DNA of 64,000 bases, taken from Calliphora vicina. Lineage: Eukaryota; Arthropoda; Insecta; Diptera; Calliphoridae. The notes beneath the pieces are model-generated. The model ran no database searches, was not told where the DNA came from, and saw nothing but the letters and a program-made list of their open reading frames with translations. The DNA is taken from positions 33,565,667-33,629,666 of the forward strand of contig NC_088780.1 of the NCBI RefSeq assembly GCF_958450345.1, read 5' to 3'. Shown here in pieces: positions 22,090 through 33,950 of the stretch (positions are counted from its first letter, which is position 1; every line of letters begins with the position of its first letter). A program made the translations under genes and the position numbers.

Positions 22090-23697
22090 GATCGTCACGA
22101 AATTTCATATGGTTGGAGCTGTTTTCGAGTAGATTTGCATTTAATCAGCTGCCTAGAGCTAATTGGGGCCATTGCGTTGCCCCTCAAATTTCGTCACCTC
22201 GGGTCTCAATTTTTTAAAAAAACCACCAAAAATCCATTTATGGTTCCCATGCGCTGGAATTTAAAATATAAATAGATCTTGAAAAGATCTACAGAAAATA
22301 TGCTTACATGTGTAGGCTTTATCTATTAGTTTAATACCTCTTTAGGTTTACTGATTTATTTTTTTTTTAATTTTGCTCGATATTTTTAAGGTTTTTTAGA
22401 TATGGCGGGCATAAGGAGGGTCGAAATTTATTTCTAAAATACCAGATATATTGCTGATAAAATTCTAAATAAAATACCAAACTTACTGACAGTTAGCTCG
22501 TCCCTATAAAAAGTTACACGCTTCCAAAGTTGTAACATGTAAAAAGAGTCGTATTTTTTAAGTTTTTGTCCAAAAAAGCCCATATATTTTTTCTTTTGTA
22601 GAAAAAAATTTTCTTCGGGACTATAAATTCACTTGAGCGAACATAGCACCCCCTAGACCTATCCAAAAAAAAAATCGGTTTGAGTAAAAAATTCTAAAAA
22701 GGCAAAGCACCGATCCACGAAAAAGAATTTGTATAACCCTGTATTTTATTTACAAAGTGTTTTTACTATCACAGTAGGCAGTTTTCTAAAAAAACAAAGT
22801 TTTCGGAACACATTTTCCCCGTTTTAGGAATTTGAAAATAAAAAATGTCAAAAAATGTCCGTTTATTTACAGATACTCGAAGCTATATCAGCTATACATT
22901 TTTTTATGATAGCTTTAACCGTTAAAATTTTACATTCATTCAAACTTTATGTTTTTCTTCACGGAAAATCACCTATTATAATTTTCTTAGTTTTTAATAT
23001 AAATGACGACCGAAAAATTCATAAGATTATTAAATTTTACAAAAATATCAATCCTCAAGTCCCATAGTTTTCACAAATATCAAATACCTATATAAAAATT
23101 GTATACTTACTCTTCAGAAGCTCCACAAACATTGCCCTCTTTCAAAAACTTTAAATTTTTCTCATATGTTCCAGGCAAAATGTATATACTTATACATCTA
23201 ATGTAACTTATGAATTCAAACACATGCTGACTTAAAAGAAATATTGGTAAAACACATTTTTAATGAAATGTTTTTAAAAAAATTTTGAGACTTTTTAAAA
23301 AAATTGTGAGACCCGGTGTGACCAAGTTTGAGAGGTCACGCACAGGCACCCGTTACCCGTAAAAAACTGAACCATGAGAAATTTCGTAATAATGTATGTA
23401 ACTGTTCCAGAAATACCGAATTAAACGGCTTGCCCGATATTGATGCAATTTTCAGGGAATCTTCAGTGACTCTGTAAATTCAGATTTTTGATTTTCGGTA
23501 TGTGGGCGATGAGGCATGGCAAAATCGAATGTTTATACTATAAAACTAATGATATAAAAAACATATTGTATTAAAATATAAACGATTGTAGTCAAACAAA
23601 AAAATTTGGAAAAAAAAATTCTGAACAAAAAAAATAAAATTTTCCTCTCATTCCCAAAGTACAAACAATGACAGTTTCCATTTCGTTGCTTACATTA
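22090..23697. other. No recognised gene
   Basis: AT-rich. The block 22500-22760 ('tccctataaaaagttacacg', 'cttcgggactataaattcac') and the block 23330-23530 ('ccggtgtgaccaagtttgag', 'gtaaaaaactgaaccatgag') look like fragments of dispersed repeats, but neither has a second copy in this window. No domain was seen in the frames. Confidence 0.4.
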
Positions 23698-24764
23698 TTC
23701 TAAAAATTTATGCACATTTTTTAGTATGAAAAAGTGCAGTATTTTTGAAGGACGGAGTTTTGAAATGAATAAACAAAACAATACAGCTCGGAATAAATGT
23801 GGATCAAATTGTTCCCAATATTTACAATCCTATTAAAATTTTGATATAAATTTTAGTTTTAGAAACTAAATGAATATGTAATAAAATCTTTATTTATTAA
23901 CGAAACACAATGAAAATTCTAACGTTTTTTTATGTTTGTCATTCTTAGTAACAAGGTGTAAAAAACCTTGTTAAAAGGTCAAAGGTAATTCCGCAATTCC
24001 TAAAAATTGGAGCGAAAATCCCAAAAATTGTATTTTTTACAATTTTGTCTATAGGGTCCACATTTCCTTCGGAGCTGGGAAAATACTTTGGCGATAAATA
24101 GGGAACACATCAAGGTTTCCATGGCTGCTTTTTCTTTTCTGATCCCAGCTTTGGGATTTTAGAACATGTGGCCCAAAGTTGAATTTTTGATAAAAAATAG
24201 GTCAAATTTCGAAGGGCGTAGGGGCGACATATTCTAAGAATAGGACATGTTATCTATACCCAAATGTTCTTCGTAAAGATATCTTTCAGATAAACATAAA
24301 ACTGTCATATGTTCTTAATGAAAGTTTTTTTTAATTAAAAAAGAGTTAATTCACCTTTTCGCCCAAAAAACAGCAAAAATCAACTATTTTTTGAATATTT
24401 AAATTGAAAATCGTTTATTTTTAGATCCATAATTGATATTGCTCTGAAATCTTTTATATGTTATTTGTAATTTAGTTTCAATTTTGAAATGCCTCTAACT
24501 CGAAAAGTATAAGAGATAAATAGCACACGCAAGCAAGTTTTTTCAAGCCGAAAAAAACCTAGCCGAGCGCTAGGTTTTAGGAAACAAAAAAATTGTACGT
24601 GTTCAAAAATTGTACATGTCGAAGGTACCCTACATTGAGCCCCCATAGCGCCGCCCCTAGATCATTTGTATGGCCCATTTTAATTTTTATCCCGATCGGA
24701 CCAGCCGTTTAGAAATGCCAGAGTTATTTCCAAAAAATGTTGATTCTGCCCCACTGTGCACTGG
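23698..24764 (+). repeat. Interspersed repeat family X, copy B (left arm missing)
   Basis: Matches copy A in order: 'tttttagtatgaaaaagtgc', 'gaaggacggagtttt', 'cagctcggaataaatgtgga', 'ttgatataaattttagtttt', 'tatagggtccaca' and 'cgataaatagggaacacatc'. It then matches copy C ('ggcccaaagttgaatttttg') and ends in an arm shared with both ends of copy A ('aaatagcacacgcaagca', 'gattctgccccactgtgcac'). The right terminus is CACTGG followed by TA at 24765. It lacks the left inverted arm seen in copy A. It preserves about 300 bp of interior (24135-24440) that copy A has lost. Confidence 0.8.
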
Positions 24765-24766
24765 TA

Positions 24767-25906
24767 ATACAGTTAAAGTTAGCTACAACACTGACTGCTC
24801 TGCAACTCGCTGTTACTATTTACATACACAGTGCCACCTTTTAGTAGTTTCATGAATTATCTAACGGAAAAACTAGAATGTTCTATTTCCACAATGATCA
24901 ACTAGAGCATTTAGCAGTTTAATGTTAGCTGCCATTAATGATCGTTAAATTCAAATTGATAATGCAATTTCGTATCGCTATGATAAAACCTATCACAAAT
25001 CTCTTATTTTATTAAAATTACCTTTCGCCCTATGATTTCATTTCCTACTGGCCACATTTTTTTTAAAGTGAACTAAATTCCTTTTCTTCCTTAATATCAA
25101 CATTAAGCAAATATACTTTATGGTCCCAACTGTCTGTCTTAACGTCTGACCATACGTACAGTTTATTTTTTTTTCTGTTTGTCAGTGTTAATGTCACAAT
25201 TTCATGTCACGCTATATTTAATTGAAATTAAGTTTACCGTGTTGATGTCTAACAAGACTTTAGGCATATAAGGAAAAAACTAAGTCAGTCAGTAAATTCT
25301 CACATATGGTTTTATTACTGCTGGTATTTATTTATTTAGTTATTTATATGAGTTAATAGTTGTCTTTCCTTTAAGTTGAAATTTTTGTTGACGAATTTCT
25401 TAACTTACGTGTTTCACTTATACGAATTATTAATGTTAATAACAAAACAACAAAAAAAAAAAAGAAATTATTGTTTTATTTAATAATGCGTGTTAAAGTC
25501 AAAATCATACTTAATGTTATATTATATTCTGTGACATGTTATAAAGTCATTATAAGTACAAATTAAAGGTTGAATATGGTTGCTCAATTTGAACTTGTTG
25601 ATAATGGGGTTAGTTTAAGGAAATTGTTAGTGGCATTTTATATATGTATTTAAATTAGTTATATAATATTATAATTAGAAAATAGCTGAAGGAAAACTTT
25701 TTATTTATTTATTTATTTGTAATTAAGAAGGAATGCTCATTTTTAAAAAGCAGTATGATGGGTCATTATAGTGTATTTGTGAGTTGCTCTTTTTCGGGTG
25801 TCTGAAAAGTAGAATAAATCGTTTTATTTTAATTAGATTTTCTCTAATATGGGCTTTGAAGGTTCTTTTTGTATTTTAATATAAAGAAAACAAATTATTT
25901 AATTTT
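24767..25906. other. No recognised gene
   Basis: Unique-looking AT-rich DNA with a (TTTA)n patch near 25700-25725. No domain-bearing frame was found. Confidence 0.4.
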
Positions 25907-26385
25907 TTTACCCTTCACCTTCGTGAGAAGGGTTTATATAAGTTTGTCATTCCGTTTGTAATTTCTACATTTTTCATTTCCGACTCTATAAAGTATATAT
26001 ATTGTGGATCCTTATAGATAGTGGAGTCGATTAAGCCATGTCCGTCTGTTTGTCTGTCTGCTTGTCTGTTGAAATCAATTTTCTGAAGACCCCAGATATC
26101 TTCGGGATTCAAATCTTCAATAATTCTGTCAGACATGCTTTCGAGAATTTTGCTATTTAAAATCAGCAAAATCGGTCCACAAATGGCTGAGATATGAGGA
26201 AAAAACCAAGACAACCTCGATTTTTGACTTATTTTTGACCTATATCTGGATTACTAAGACATTAATATAGACAATATGGATATCTAATGATAAATATTTT
26301 AAAGCCATCTGCAACGACGTATATAAGACCACAGTAAGATGGACCTACAATGGGTCAAAATCCGAAAAAAGTTTTCGGGTTAAAA
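25907..26385 (+). mobile_element. DINE-1/mini-me-like element, F1 copy c, hairpin end truncated
   Basis: Closely matches F1 copy b from the left hairpin ('cccttcaccttcgtgagaag') through the core ('ccgactctataaagtatata', 'gtcgattaagccatgtccgt'), the short GTCY tract at 26041-26070, and 'ggacctacaatgggtcaaaa'. It stops near 26385 without the ATTCGGC hairpin end. The two copies are similar enough to suggest fairly recent activity compared with the other repeats here. Confidence 0.8.
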
Positions 26386-27903
26386 ACTTATTCCATTATT
26401 AAATTTTCAACAGAAATATTCTGATCATATTAACTCCCGAACAATCTACAAAACAAATGACTAGCAAACCCTTTAGTTTCCGTTTTGGAGCTATGCTATA
26501 AAAATTTGAGCTAGTTGGACATGATCCTGAATTCAAATACAATATAAACATATTAAGATCTGTTTTATGTCGTTCATTAATTCGGGTTTTAAATTGAGTA
26601 ACTAATTCTTTAGTAAATTAATTATTCACTATTTCTAAATTATTTATAACAAATTGTATTATACATCAAGCTCTATCAACGTTGCCGAATCTTTGCTTAA
26701 TAAAGTGGTCTTGGGGAATAACACAATAAAGGGAATCTGTTCAAAGTTTGATATCATTGTCTATGAACGTGGCTAATTTGAAGTCAGGCAGTGCATGATT
26801 GACGCATTTACAAATACGCAAAAATGTTATTACCATGTTAGACAAAGATGTTCAACGATGTTCAAATATACGTATATGTATGTATAAGACGAACTCCATG
26901 CTTTTCTTGCAACAAAAGGTTAGCTTGCAATATTTGTGTTTATCATTTGATTTATTAAATATTTTGCAACACTTACGTACGCGGTTAATAACATAACTTA
27001 TACATATATCTTTTAAGATCATGGCCTTCATCTATTTCAATGTAATCATTGTAAATATCATCCTCAATATCTTTTTCGACGACCGTTTCAAAATCACATT
27101 CTCCATCACATTCAACTCCACTTTAATCTAAGTTAATATTTTGATTATTAATGGCGATTCTTCTAATATTTCGCCAGCTAAATAACAAATATTTTATTCC
27201 CTATCTTTTATTTTCATTGGTTCAAGTCCTAAGTTAAAAATTTTGAAAGACTTGTTTTTAGAATTGTAACTTCTTGCAGTAATATTTATATATTTATAGA
27301 AGGAGCTATCGGAACACTCATGTACAGTGATCGAAAGTCCCTTTGTCTTTAGTCATTTGTCGAATATCAGAAACAATACAATTTTTGTAAGTCATTATTA
27401 CTTATTTAAATTTGAAATTATGAAAAATTTTAAGCAATTTAATAAATTTAAATATATATGAACATTTATTGGTTTTATTCGATTATTCTACATAAAATTG
27501 TTCGAATTATTCGTTATTCGAAAATGACCATTTTTAAATTGTTCGAATAATTATTCGTAAGAAATTATTCGATTAATCGAATGATTATTAGTCGAATGAA
27601 TACCTTAATATGTATACAACACAAAAAAGTAATAATTACTACAAATTTATAATAGCATTAATCCTATGATTTGGGTTACATATATTTCTTTAATCAATCT
27701 TTACATTGTTATCTAATATGTTGCGGGCCCATGAATTTGGTTGGATTTCAAGCTTTTGTAAATATTTTTTCTACATGTTTCTTGATCACAGTTTATACAA
27801 AGGCCACGTTTAGTTCATTGTGTTTATTCGCATTTTTGATATACCAGGGGTAACTGTTAGAAACTTGTTACTGATTTTTTAATACCAAGTTTTTTTTTAA
27901 CAA
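26386..27903. other. No confirmed gene; ATTCG-rich patch and an acidic coding-like stretch
   Basis: Two details stand out. At 27475-27605 the motifs ATTCGA, GTTCGAA and ATTCGTAA recur about ten times in 130 bp, forming a degenerate ATTCG-type simple repeat. At 27040-27130 the minus strand reads as an acidic peptide (ECDGECDFETVVEKDIEDD then IYNDYIEIDE) that looks coding but belongs to no family I recognise. Confidence 0.4.
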
Positions 27904-29157
27904 TTGGGGTATTCACACAGTAGACATAAAGTCGTATGTCATAAAATAATAACACGAAAAAATATGACTGCTGTGAGCTATTTCAAATTTGAGTCAGCTG
28001 ATAAAAGAAAAAGACAATTATAAACAATTACAAATAATTTTTCGGCTCTTTCTTTTTTAAAACTCAGCATTTCTGACTGCATTTCCAAAATATCAGACAA
28101 AGCTGTTCTTGAATATATCCCTTTTTTGCTAGTGGAAGCTACATTTTCGACCTCGTTAGGTAAACTTTTTGATGACAAACTTTCTTCGTTGTATGCATCT
28201 GTGCAGTCTATAATTTCGATAGATAGGCTTTCATCAATTACTGCGTTCTCCACTATCCTGGTCCCAAAAATATCATCCAGCTCATAAAAAAATGTGCACA
28301 TTTTTATTAACGCCGTTAAAATAAAAGTGGAAATTATAAAAACAGATACATACATATAATTTTTAGTTTAAGTAATACCTTTCATGGTTTCGCCGTCCAT
28401 GGTGCCTGCCCCGGTTGATCCCTCCCAACCTTTGGCTTTGTTATAGCTGGTACGCATGTTTCTGACTTTAGATCGGACAAGCTTCCGCCGAAATTCGTTT
28501 ATAATAAACCTGCGCTGTTGTCTTCTACAAATAATAACATTAGTATGATGTTTATTTAATTCAAAAGTAATACAAACCTCTAACTCACGATTAGCCATCA
28601 AATATTCAATTATGGACTCCTCTTCTTCCAAATTCCATTTCTTTGTGGGGTTGGTGCGCACACGTTTACATTTTGGCTTAAATAAAAAAAAAATAATTTA
28701 AATAAACTTAATAATAAAGTAAATATAATCTTACCTGAGAATTTTCTAAACCATCCATTTTTAAAAAAAATATATAAAAATTTCTTGCCACAAAATAAAT
28801 TGTTTAAGTACATAAACATAAACAGCTGTTGTTGGTGACTAAGCCGGTAAATTTTTCTGCGGTTATTTTAAATAGTGGCTGCCAGTCAGCTAAAGTATAC
28901 AAACAACATTTTCTTCCTTTTTTTAAATGTCTCAATGCGGCAACTTCTAAATATTATCACCGGCTCGATGAAGAGTTTTTCCCTTTCGACTTAGATTCAC
29001 ACTGTTTAGTTATGACAAAACAATAAACACAGCATAAAAGGTCTTATTATTTTATGACTTTTTTCTTTGAAGCTCAACAACAATTTTTTAAAACTATTGT
29101 AAAACTTTAGTACTTTATTACAATATGACTTGATAGGACACCGTGTGAATACCCCAA
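27904..29157 (-). mobile_element. Harbinger-like element carrying only a Myb/SANT-like gene
   Basis: The inverted ends are TTGGGGTATTCACAC at 27904 and the complement GTGTGAATACCCCAA ending at 29157. Subterminal sequence is also partly mirrored ('aagtcgtatgtcataa' versus 'ttacaatatgactt'). The interior holds a four-exon minus-strand pseudogene of the Myb/SANT-like type that usually accompanies the PIF/Harbinger transposase. No DDE transposase is present, so the element would depend on one elsewhere. Target duplications are not clear. A shorter relative with matching ends and interior lies at 45625-45842. The Harbinger assignment is inference from the Myb-like partner protein. Confidence 0.65.
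27978..28758 (-). pseudogene. Myb/SANT-like DNA-binding protein of a Harbinger-type element, four exons, frameshifted
   Basis: Exon 1 (28735-28758) encodes MDGLENSQ and ends at a consensus donor. Exon 2 (28578-28676) encodes the start of a Myb/SANT-like domain (KKWNLEEEESIIEYLMANRE). Exon 3 (28379-28524) begins KTTAQVYYKR and later reads LVRSKVRNMRTSYNKAKGWE then GSTGAG in another frame, so it holds a frameshift. Exon 4 (from about 28310 down) continues FFYELDDIFGTRIVENAV and a polar tail with SKSLPNEVENVASTSKKG. Introns 1-3 have GT donors; introns 1 and 2 have AG acceptors, while the acceptor before exon 4 looks mutated. The 'W..eE...Li.yL..n.e' and 'VRSKVRNMRtSY' patterns suit proteins that bind transposon ends and help import the transposase. 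This copy is inactive. Confidence 0.65.
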
Positions 29158-29290
29158 ATATTTATGTGATTGTGTTAACTATAATAATTTTAAGTTACCA
29201 TTCACATGATTGCAGCAATCATATATATGATTTTTTTGATGAATTACTTCATCATATTGTGTTGTTCTCGATACAACTATATTTTTTTCT
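29158..29290 (+). repeat. Short interspersed repeat Z, copy 3
   Basis: 'atgtgattgtgttaactata' and 'attcacatgattgcagcaat' match the block at 10080-10140. It abuts the Harbinger-like right end, so that element may have inserted beside or into a Z copy. Confidence 0.5.
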
Positions 29291-29565
29291 CTGCGTGTAG
29301 AGTCCACTTACAATTTGATTGTAATTTAATAAATATTTTTAAAACTGTTTTCCAAATAGTTTAACTTATTTCAAAAGATTTCCTCAAACTTAGTCAATTA
29401 TCACTTAATGTTGTATTTTTGGCAACACAGTAATTCCATTTTATTTATGCATAACACCAACTAAAGAAATAAACTTATTAGAATGTTTTCGGTTTACGAT
29501 TCTATATAAGAAACTTTAACAGCACAATTCATTTCAATAACAGAACGACATAAATGTGTATTTAT

Positions 29566-29808
29566 ACCCTACACCACCATACTGGGGAGGGTATAATGCG
29601 TTTGTGCTGATGTGTGTAACGTCCAAATATATTATAATATTAGTCTAACACCACCTTAAAGTACATCGATCGACTCAGAATCACTTTTTGAGTCGATTAT
29701 ACGATGTCCGCCCATCTGTCCGTCTGGCTGGTGTAAATTGCATATCGCAATTTTGAAGATATTTCCATCCAATTTGGTACATACATTTTTTTCAGCCCAA
29801 TGATTTTT
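29566..29808 (+). mobile_element. Family F2 (DINE-like), copy c, 5' part only
   Basis: The left terminus 'ttataccctacaccaccata' is followed by 'gtctaacaccaccttaaagt', 'cgactcagaatcactttttg', 'agtcgattatacgatgtccg', and a short GTCY tract (29706-29730). The order is the same as in F2 copy a at 50547. The sequence breaks off near 29808 at a junction with an unrelated repeat fragment. The subrepeats and the hairpin end are missing. Confidence 0.75.
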
Positions 29809-29810
29809 CA

Positions 29811-29885
29811 GCTTCGTATTAGTTAATTCAATTTGAGCTTAATTCACTAAAATCTTAATCCGTAATTAAAAAATGTCAGCCTTTC
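29811..29885 (-). repeat. Fragment of the TTAGGG-ended element at 41634
   Basis: The reverse complement reads 'ggctgacattttttaattac' then 'ggattaagattttagtgaat', matching 41664-41705. It is fused directly to the truncated F2 copy on its left. Confidence 0.65.
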
Positions 29886-30716
29886 ATTTCATAAATCCAT
29901 TCCCAATATCTAATTCTTTAGCTTCTTTCAAAAGCTTCATTTAAATTGAGTTAATTTTGAAGATAATTAATAACAGAATTTATTCAAACTTTGAATGAAT
30001 AAATTTTTGTTGCTTCAAATCTACTACAAATTGAGTTAAAATGTTTTTTCTTCCTTCAGTTTTATTAAGCTTTTAATCATTTACAAAATGAATTGAAAAA
30101 AACTTTCTTAAGCCTTTTAGTAAAAGGCTGAATCGTTAAGAGATAAAATTTATTTGATCTCGAAAATGTAATAAAGAATTATTTCCTTCGATCCTTATTA
30201 TATGTATATTATATGTACAATATAATGACGGAATGCTTAAAGATGAAAATTTCCAAATTATTGGATTCAAAGGTCAAATTATTGATTCAAAGGATACAAA
30301 GTCAAGACGATTATAAATTTTTATAATACATCATCTGCAAAACACACTCATTATAAAGCTTGTTACCAATAACTATTGCTGTGTTTCCTTTCAAGGCTAA
30401 AATCAATTCTATACTTGAAAATACCAAATGGTGTGCGGACATCAAAAGTAGCGGCCATTGTTCTATAAGAGTTTTGTAAAATAATTCGCACCGGTCCAAC
30501 TTGGCATTGATTATTCAACTTTATTTCTAGATCGTGCAGTTTTCCATATGCCTTTTTAAATATTCATTCGAAAATTAGAGTTCTAACTTGTTTTCTTTGT
30601 AGTTTCGTCAGTTTTTAATTCCCGGGAATCCCGACTAAAAATCGAGGGAATCGGGTAGTGAAAAATTGGCTAAATTCGTTGGAAATTTGTCCCGGGAATT
30701 CTCGGTATGAAAACCC
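29886..30716. other. No recognised gene; 'cccgggaat' repeat remnant at its right end
   Basis: Most of this stretch is AT-rich without features. At 30615-30716 'taattcccgggaatcccgac' and 'gtcccgggaattctcggtat' then 'gaaaaccctaa' resemble the ends of the element at 41634-41882, suggesting another decayed copy. A minus-strand frame at 30311-30499 has no recognised domain. Confidence 0.4.
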
Positions 30717-31040
30717 TAATAAAAACTCCAAATATCTTAAATCATTAATAATTGGCCAATAAGCGTTTAATCAACAAAAGGACCTTGATCTGTGATCACT
30801 GACATTTCTGAAAAAAAATCGATTTTTTATATAAAAACTCAAAATATCTAAATTCGCTAATAACTTGGCTAATAAGCGTTTAATCAAGAATAGGAGCTCG
30901 ATCTGTAGTCACTCATATTTCTCAACAAAAATCCATTTTTATATAAAAACTCAAAATATCTAAATTCGCTAATAACTTGGCCAATAAGTGTTTAATCAAG
31001 AAAAGGAGGTCGATCTGTGATCATTTTTAGTTTTTTTGAC
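30717..31040. repeat. Three-copy tandem repeat, unit about 115 bp
   Basis: Each unit has 'aaaaactcaaaatatctaaa', then 'ttcgctaataacttggc' and 'aataagcgtttaatcaagaa', then 'gctcgatctgt'. Starts are near 30719, 30833 and 30945. The last two units are more alike than the first. No protein is encoded across the array. Confidence 0.8.
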
Positions 31041-31204
31041 AACAGACTTAGGTAATTTGTCTCTCAGTAACGCTTCTATATACATTTTATTCTGTGACCA
31101 TAAAATTCATTGTACATATTTTAAAATCAAACACAACCCAAACCTATATGAATAAAAATTATCATTCATCAAAAATTCACAAATCGAACAAAAGCATTTT
31201 TTTT

Positions 31205-31380
31205 TTAATTTGGACAGGGCAACGTCTATCGTGTCAGCTAGTAGTAAAAAGTTATTTTCGAATATCTAAAGAGCTGTTGTACCTAGAATTGTCTAAATTT
31301 TTATAAATTACTTTCCGAACATTGTAAGTATTTTGGCTAAATGTAGGCTGGATCGAAATTTGTCCACTGTAAAAACTTAC
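31205..31380 (+). mobile_element. Helitron 3' end and one unit of the 5-kb tandem array
   Basis: 'ggacagggcaacgtctatcg' then 'tgtcag' and CTAG (31238-31241) followed by T is a typical dipteran Helitron terminus. Downstream, 31242-31380 ('agttattttcgaatatctaa', 'tttccgaacattgtaagta') resembles one repeat unit of the array at 4914-5690. The element body upstream could not be delimited. Confidence 0.45.
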
Positions 31381-32804
31381 GAAATTATAGCAGAGCGAAA
31401 AGTATAAAGATTTATTAAAATAACATGGTCTACAATTAAAAACTAACAAAATATAATTTTTTACAAAATATTTACACTTTTTTTATTTTATGTAACGAAA
31501 AGGATAAATCCCCAAATCTGACCACACTAACTAGAAGATATTTTTATCTACTTTTATATCCATAACGAACATTTTTTTCAAAATCCATTTTAAACATATT
31601 GAAAAATGTCAATAAAATATTATTACAAAACAGTAAAACAATTTAGTATACTTTCTCTTTTGAAATAGTGTTCATGTTTATAAAAATATAACAAACTTGC
31701 CAATTTCAGCAGAAATTTAACTTTGTATTTATTTGCAACGCATTTTTCTAAAAGAGAAGTTGTGAGAAAATTCAAATTAAAACTTACGAAAACAAGCTCA
31801 TACTCTTATAAAACCATCGTCGATTTTGATGTCTAACACAAAATTCACATGCATGCTCTCATGTGCTTAAAGTACTCGTACATACGTACATATTTTAAAT
31901 TCAAAACCTTAGAAAAAAAAACTTTTAGCCAAATTGCAGTCATACGATTGCAATTTCAATTGCGTCTGCTTTTTTTTCAAAATGTTTGTTTATTTTATAG
32001 ACGAAAAAGAGTTTGTAGCTCATACTTCTTAAAGTTAAGTTACGTGAGGTATGTTTTTACGTTTGTTTTTAATTTTTGTTGATTTCCTGTATGAAGCTCT
32101 TCATTCATTTATCATTATCGACGTCTAGCACTCGTTCTTGTTTTGTCTTGTCTTGTTTATGTCTATGGCTTATGAAGACTTTTGCATACAACCCAAAAAA
32201 CAAAACATTTTGCTATTATTTTATACCTCAATATAAGGTATTCATGCTCTATGTTGCAATTTTATTTAGCCTTCCAACCAGCTACCCATGCAACCAACCA
32301 TCCATCCATCCATCCATCTAACTACTATTTGTTTAGCCAACTGTCCGTCCATGTGCATAAGACTGCACATATGTTCATACATTCGTAGACAGACAAACGC
32401 AATTAACTCTCACTTAAGCTTATTTTTGCCAAAAAACGCAGGGGCTTTTTTTCGTTGTTTTTGGTTTTGTTCGTTCGTCCTTACATTCGAACACATGTCC
32501 TGGCCCATGTTCTTCATGTTGTTCTACATTCTGTATGCACTTTTTAGTTCTTTCGCAAAAATTGTTTGCAATTCGTAAAATTTGTGTCTGTTTCTTAAAA
32601 TTTGTTAGTGTTTTTTTATTATTATTGTTGTTATCGTTGTTATTGCATTTGGTATTGATGTTGTTGTTGTTTGAAAATTCTAGATTCTTATTAAGCTCTT
32701 GGGTGTAATTTTATGTTTTGTTTGTGTTATTTTTCGGGGAAGGTAATAATGCATTTTTTGGCATGTATGATTATTAGGGAAGTACTGAAAGGAAAATTAA
32801 CAAG
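31381..32804. other. No recognised gene
   Basis: Unique AT-rich sequence with a (CATC)n patch at about 32299-32318 and GTT-rich tracts near 32620-32660. Overlapping frames at 32076-32578 reflect the simple repeats (PSIHPSI) and carry no domain. Confidence 0.45.
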
Positions 32805-33391
32805 TAACAGTGCACAGTGGGGTCTGCCCCAAGAAATTTTTTGAAAATAAATCTGGCATTTCTAAACGCCTGGTCCGCTCGGTATAACCTTTTACGTGGG
32901 CGTAGCCAAGGAGCACTCGAGTTCAAGTTATTAAAATGGGCCATACAAATGCTCCAGGGGCGTCGATATGGTGGCTCAAAGTAGGGTACCTTCGACATGT
33001 AAAATTTTTAAACACATGCCATTTTTTTGTTTCCCATCCGATTTCAAAGATTTTAATATTTTTTAAAAGCGCTAGGTCTTCGAAAATATTGCACTTTTTC
33101 ATACTAAATAATTTGTATAAATTTTCTTAATGTGACTGAGTCAGAACCAATTTATAAAAATTTTTTAGTATGAAAAAGTGCAATATTTTTGAAGGACGGA
33201 GTTTTAAAGTGGCATATTTTTGAATCTAATTGAGATATTGACATGAAATTCTTTTTGTAAGACCAAAAATTAACTTATCTAAACAAAACAATGTAGCTCG
33301 GAATAAATGTGGATCAAAATGTTCCAAATATTTGCAATTCTCTTAAAATTTTGATATAAATTTTAGTTTTAGAAACTCAATGAATATGTAA

Positions 33392-33709
33392 TCTATATAT
33401 ATATAAATGAAATGGTCCATGTATGTAATGGCATCACATGAGAATGGCTGGAGCGATTTCGCAGATTTTTTTTTATTCGATTTGAAATTTTCAGGAGATG
33501 GTTTGTAAAGAAAAAAAATTCAAAAATTCCTGGTAAAACTTGGAAAAAATTCAGTCCAGTCAACTCTAATAAAAAAGCTCCCTAAAGTATGCAGTACAAA
33601 TTTAGATATTTTATTTGCTAATAAATAAGAACAGGCAGTTGTATGTGGGAGAAACTTGAAGAACTAACATTAGTAAATGCTACCGGGCGAAGCCGAGGCG
33701 GTCAACTAG
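33392..33709 (+). mobile_element. Short non-autonomous Helitron, H family, copy 1 (complete)
   Basis: It starts TCTATATATATAAATGAAAT and ends 'ccgaggcggtcaa' plus CTAG. The flanks are A on the left and T on the right, as expected for Helitron insertion between A and T without duplication. The 3' end has the GC-rich hairpin-prone 'ccgggcgaagccgag' about 10 nt before CTAG. Length 318 bp, no coding sequence. Family X copy B supplies the near-empty site ('gaatatgtaataaaatcttt'). Other copies: 20091-20397, 10198-10472 and a fragment at 38851. Confidence 0.88.
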
Positions 33710-33950
33710 TATGTATTAAAATCTTTATTTATTAACGAGACTCAATGAAATCTTCAACTTTTTTTAAGTTTGTTATTCTAAATAACAGGGTGAAAAAAAC
33801 TTGTCAAAGGTCAAAAGCAATTCCGCAATTCCTAGAAATTTAAGCGAAAATCCCAAAAATTTTAATTTTGCCTATAGGGTCCACATTTGCTTTGGGGCTG
33901 TGAAAATACTTTGGCGATAAATAGGGAACATATCAATATTTCAAAAGCTG

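Noticed and set aside
28829..29026. 65-codon plus-strand frame within the Harbinger-like element
   Set aside because: It shows no motif, and part of it lies in sequence shared with the non-coding MITE at 45625.
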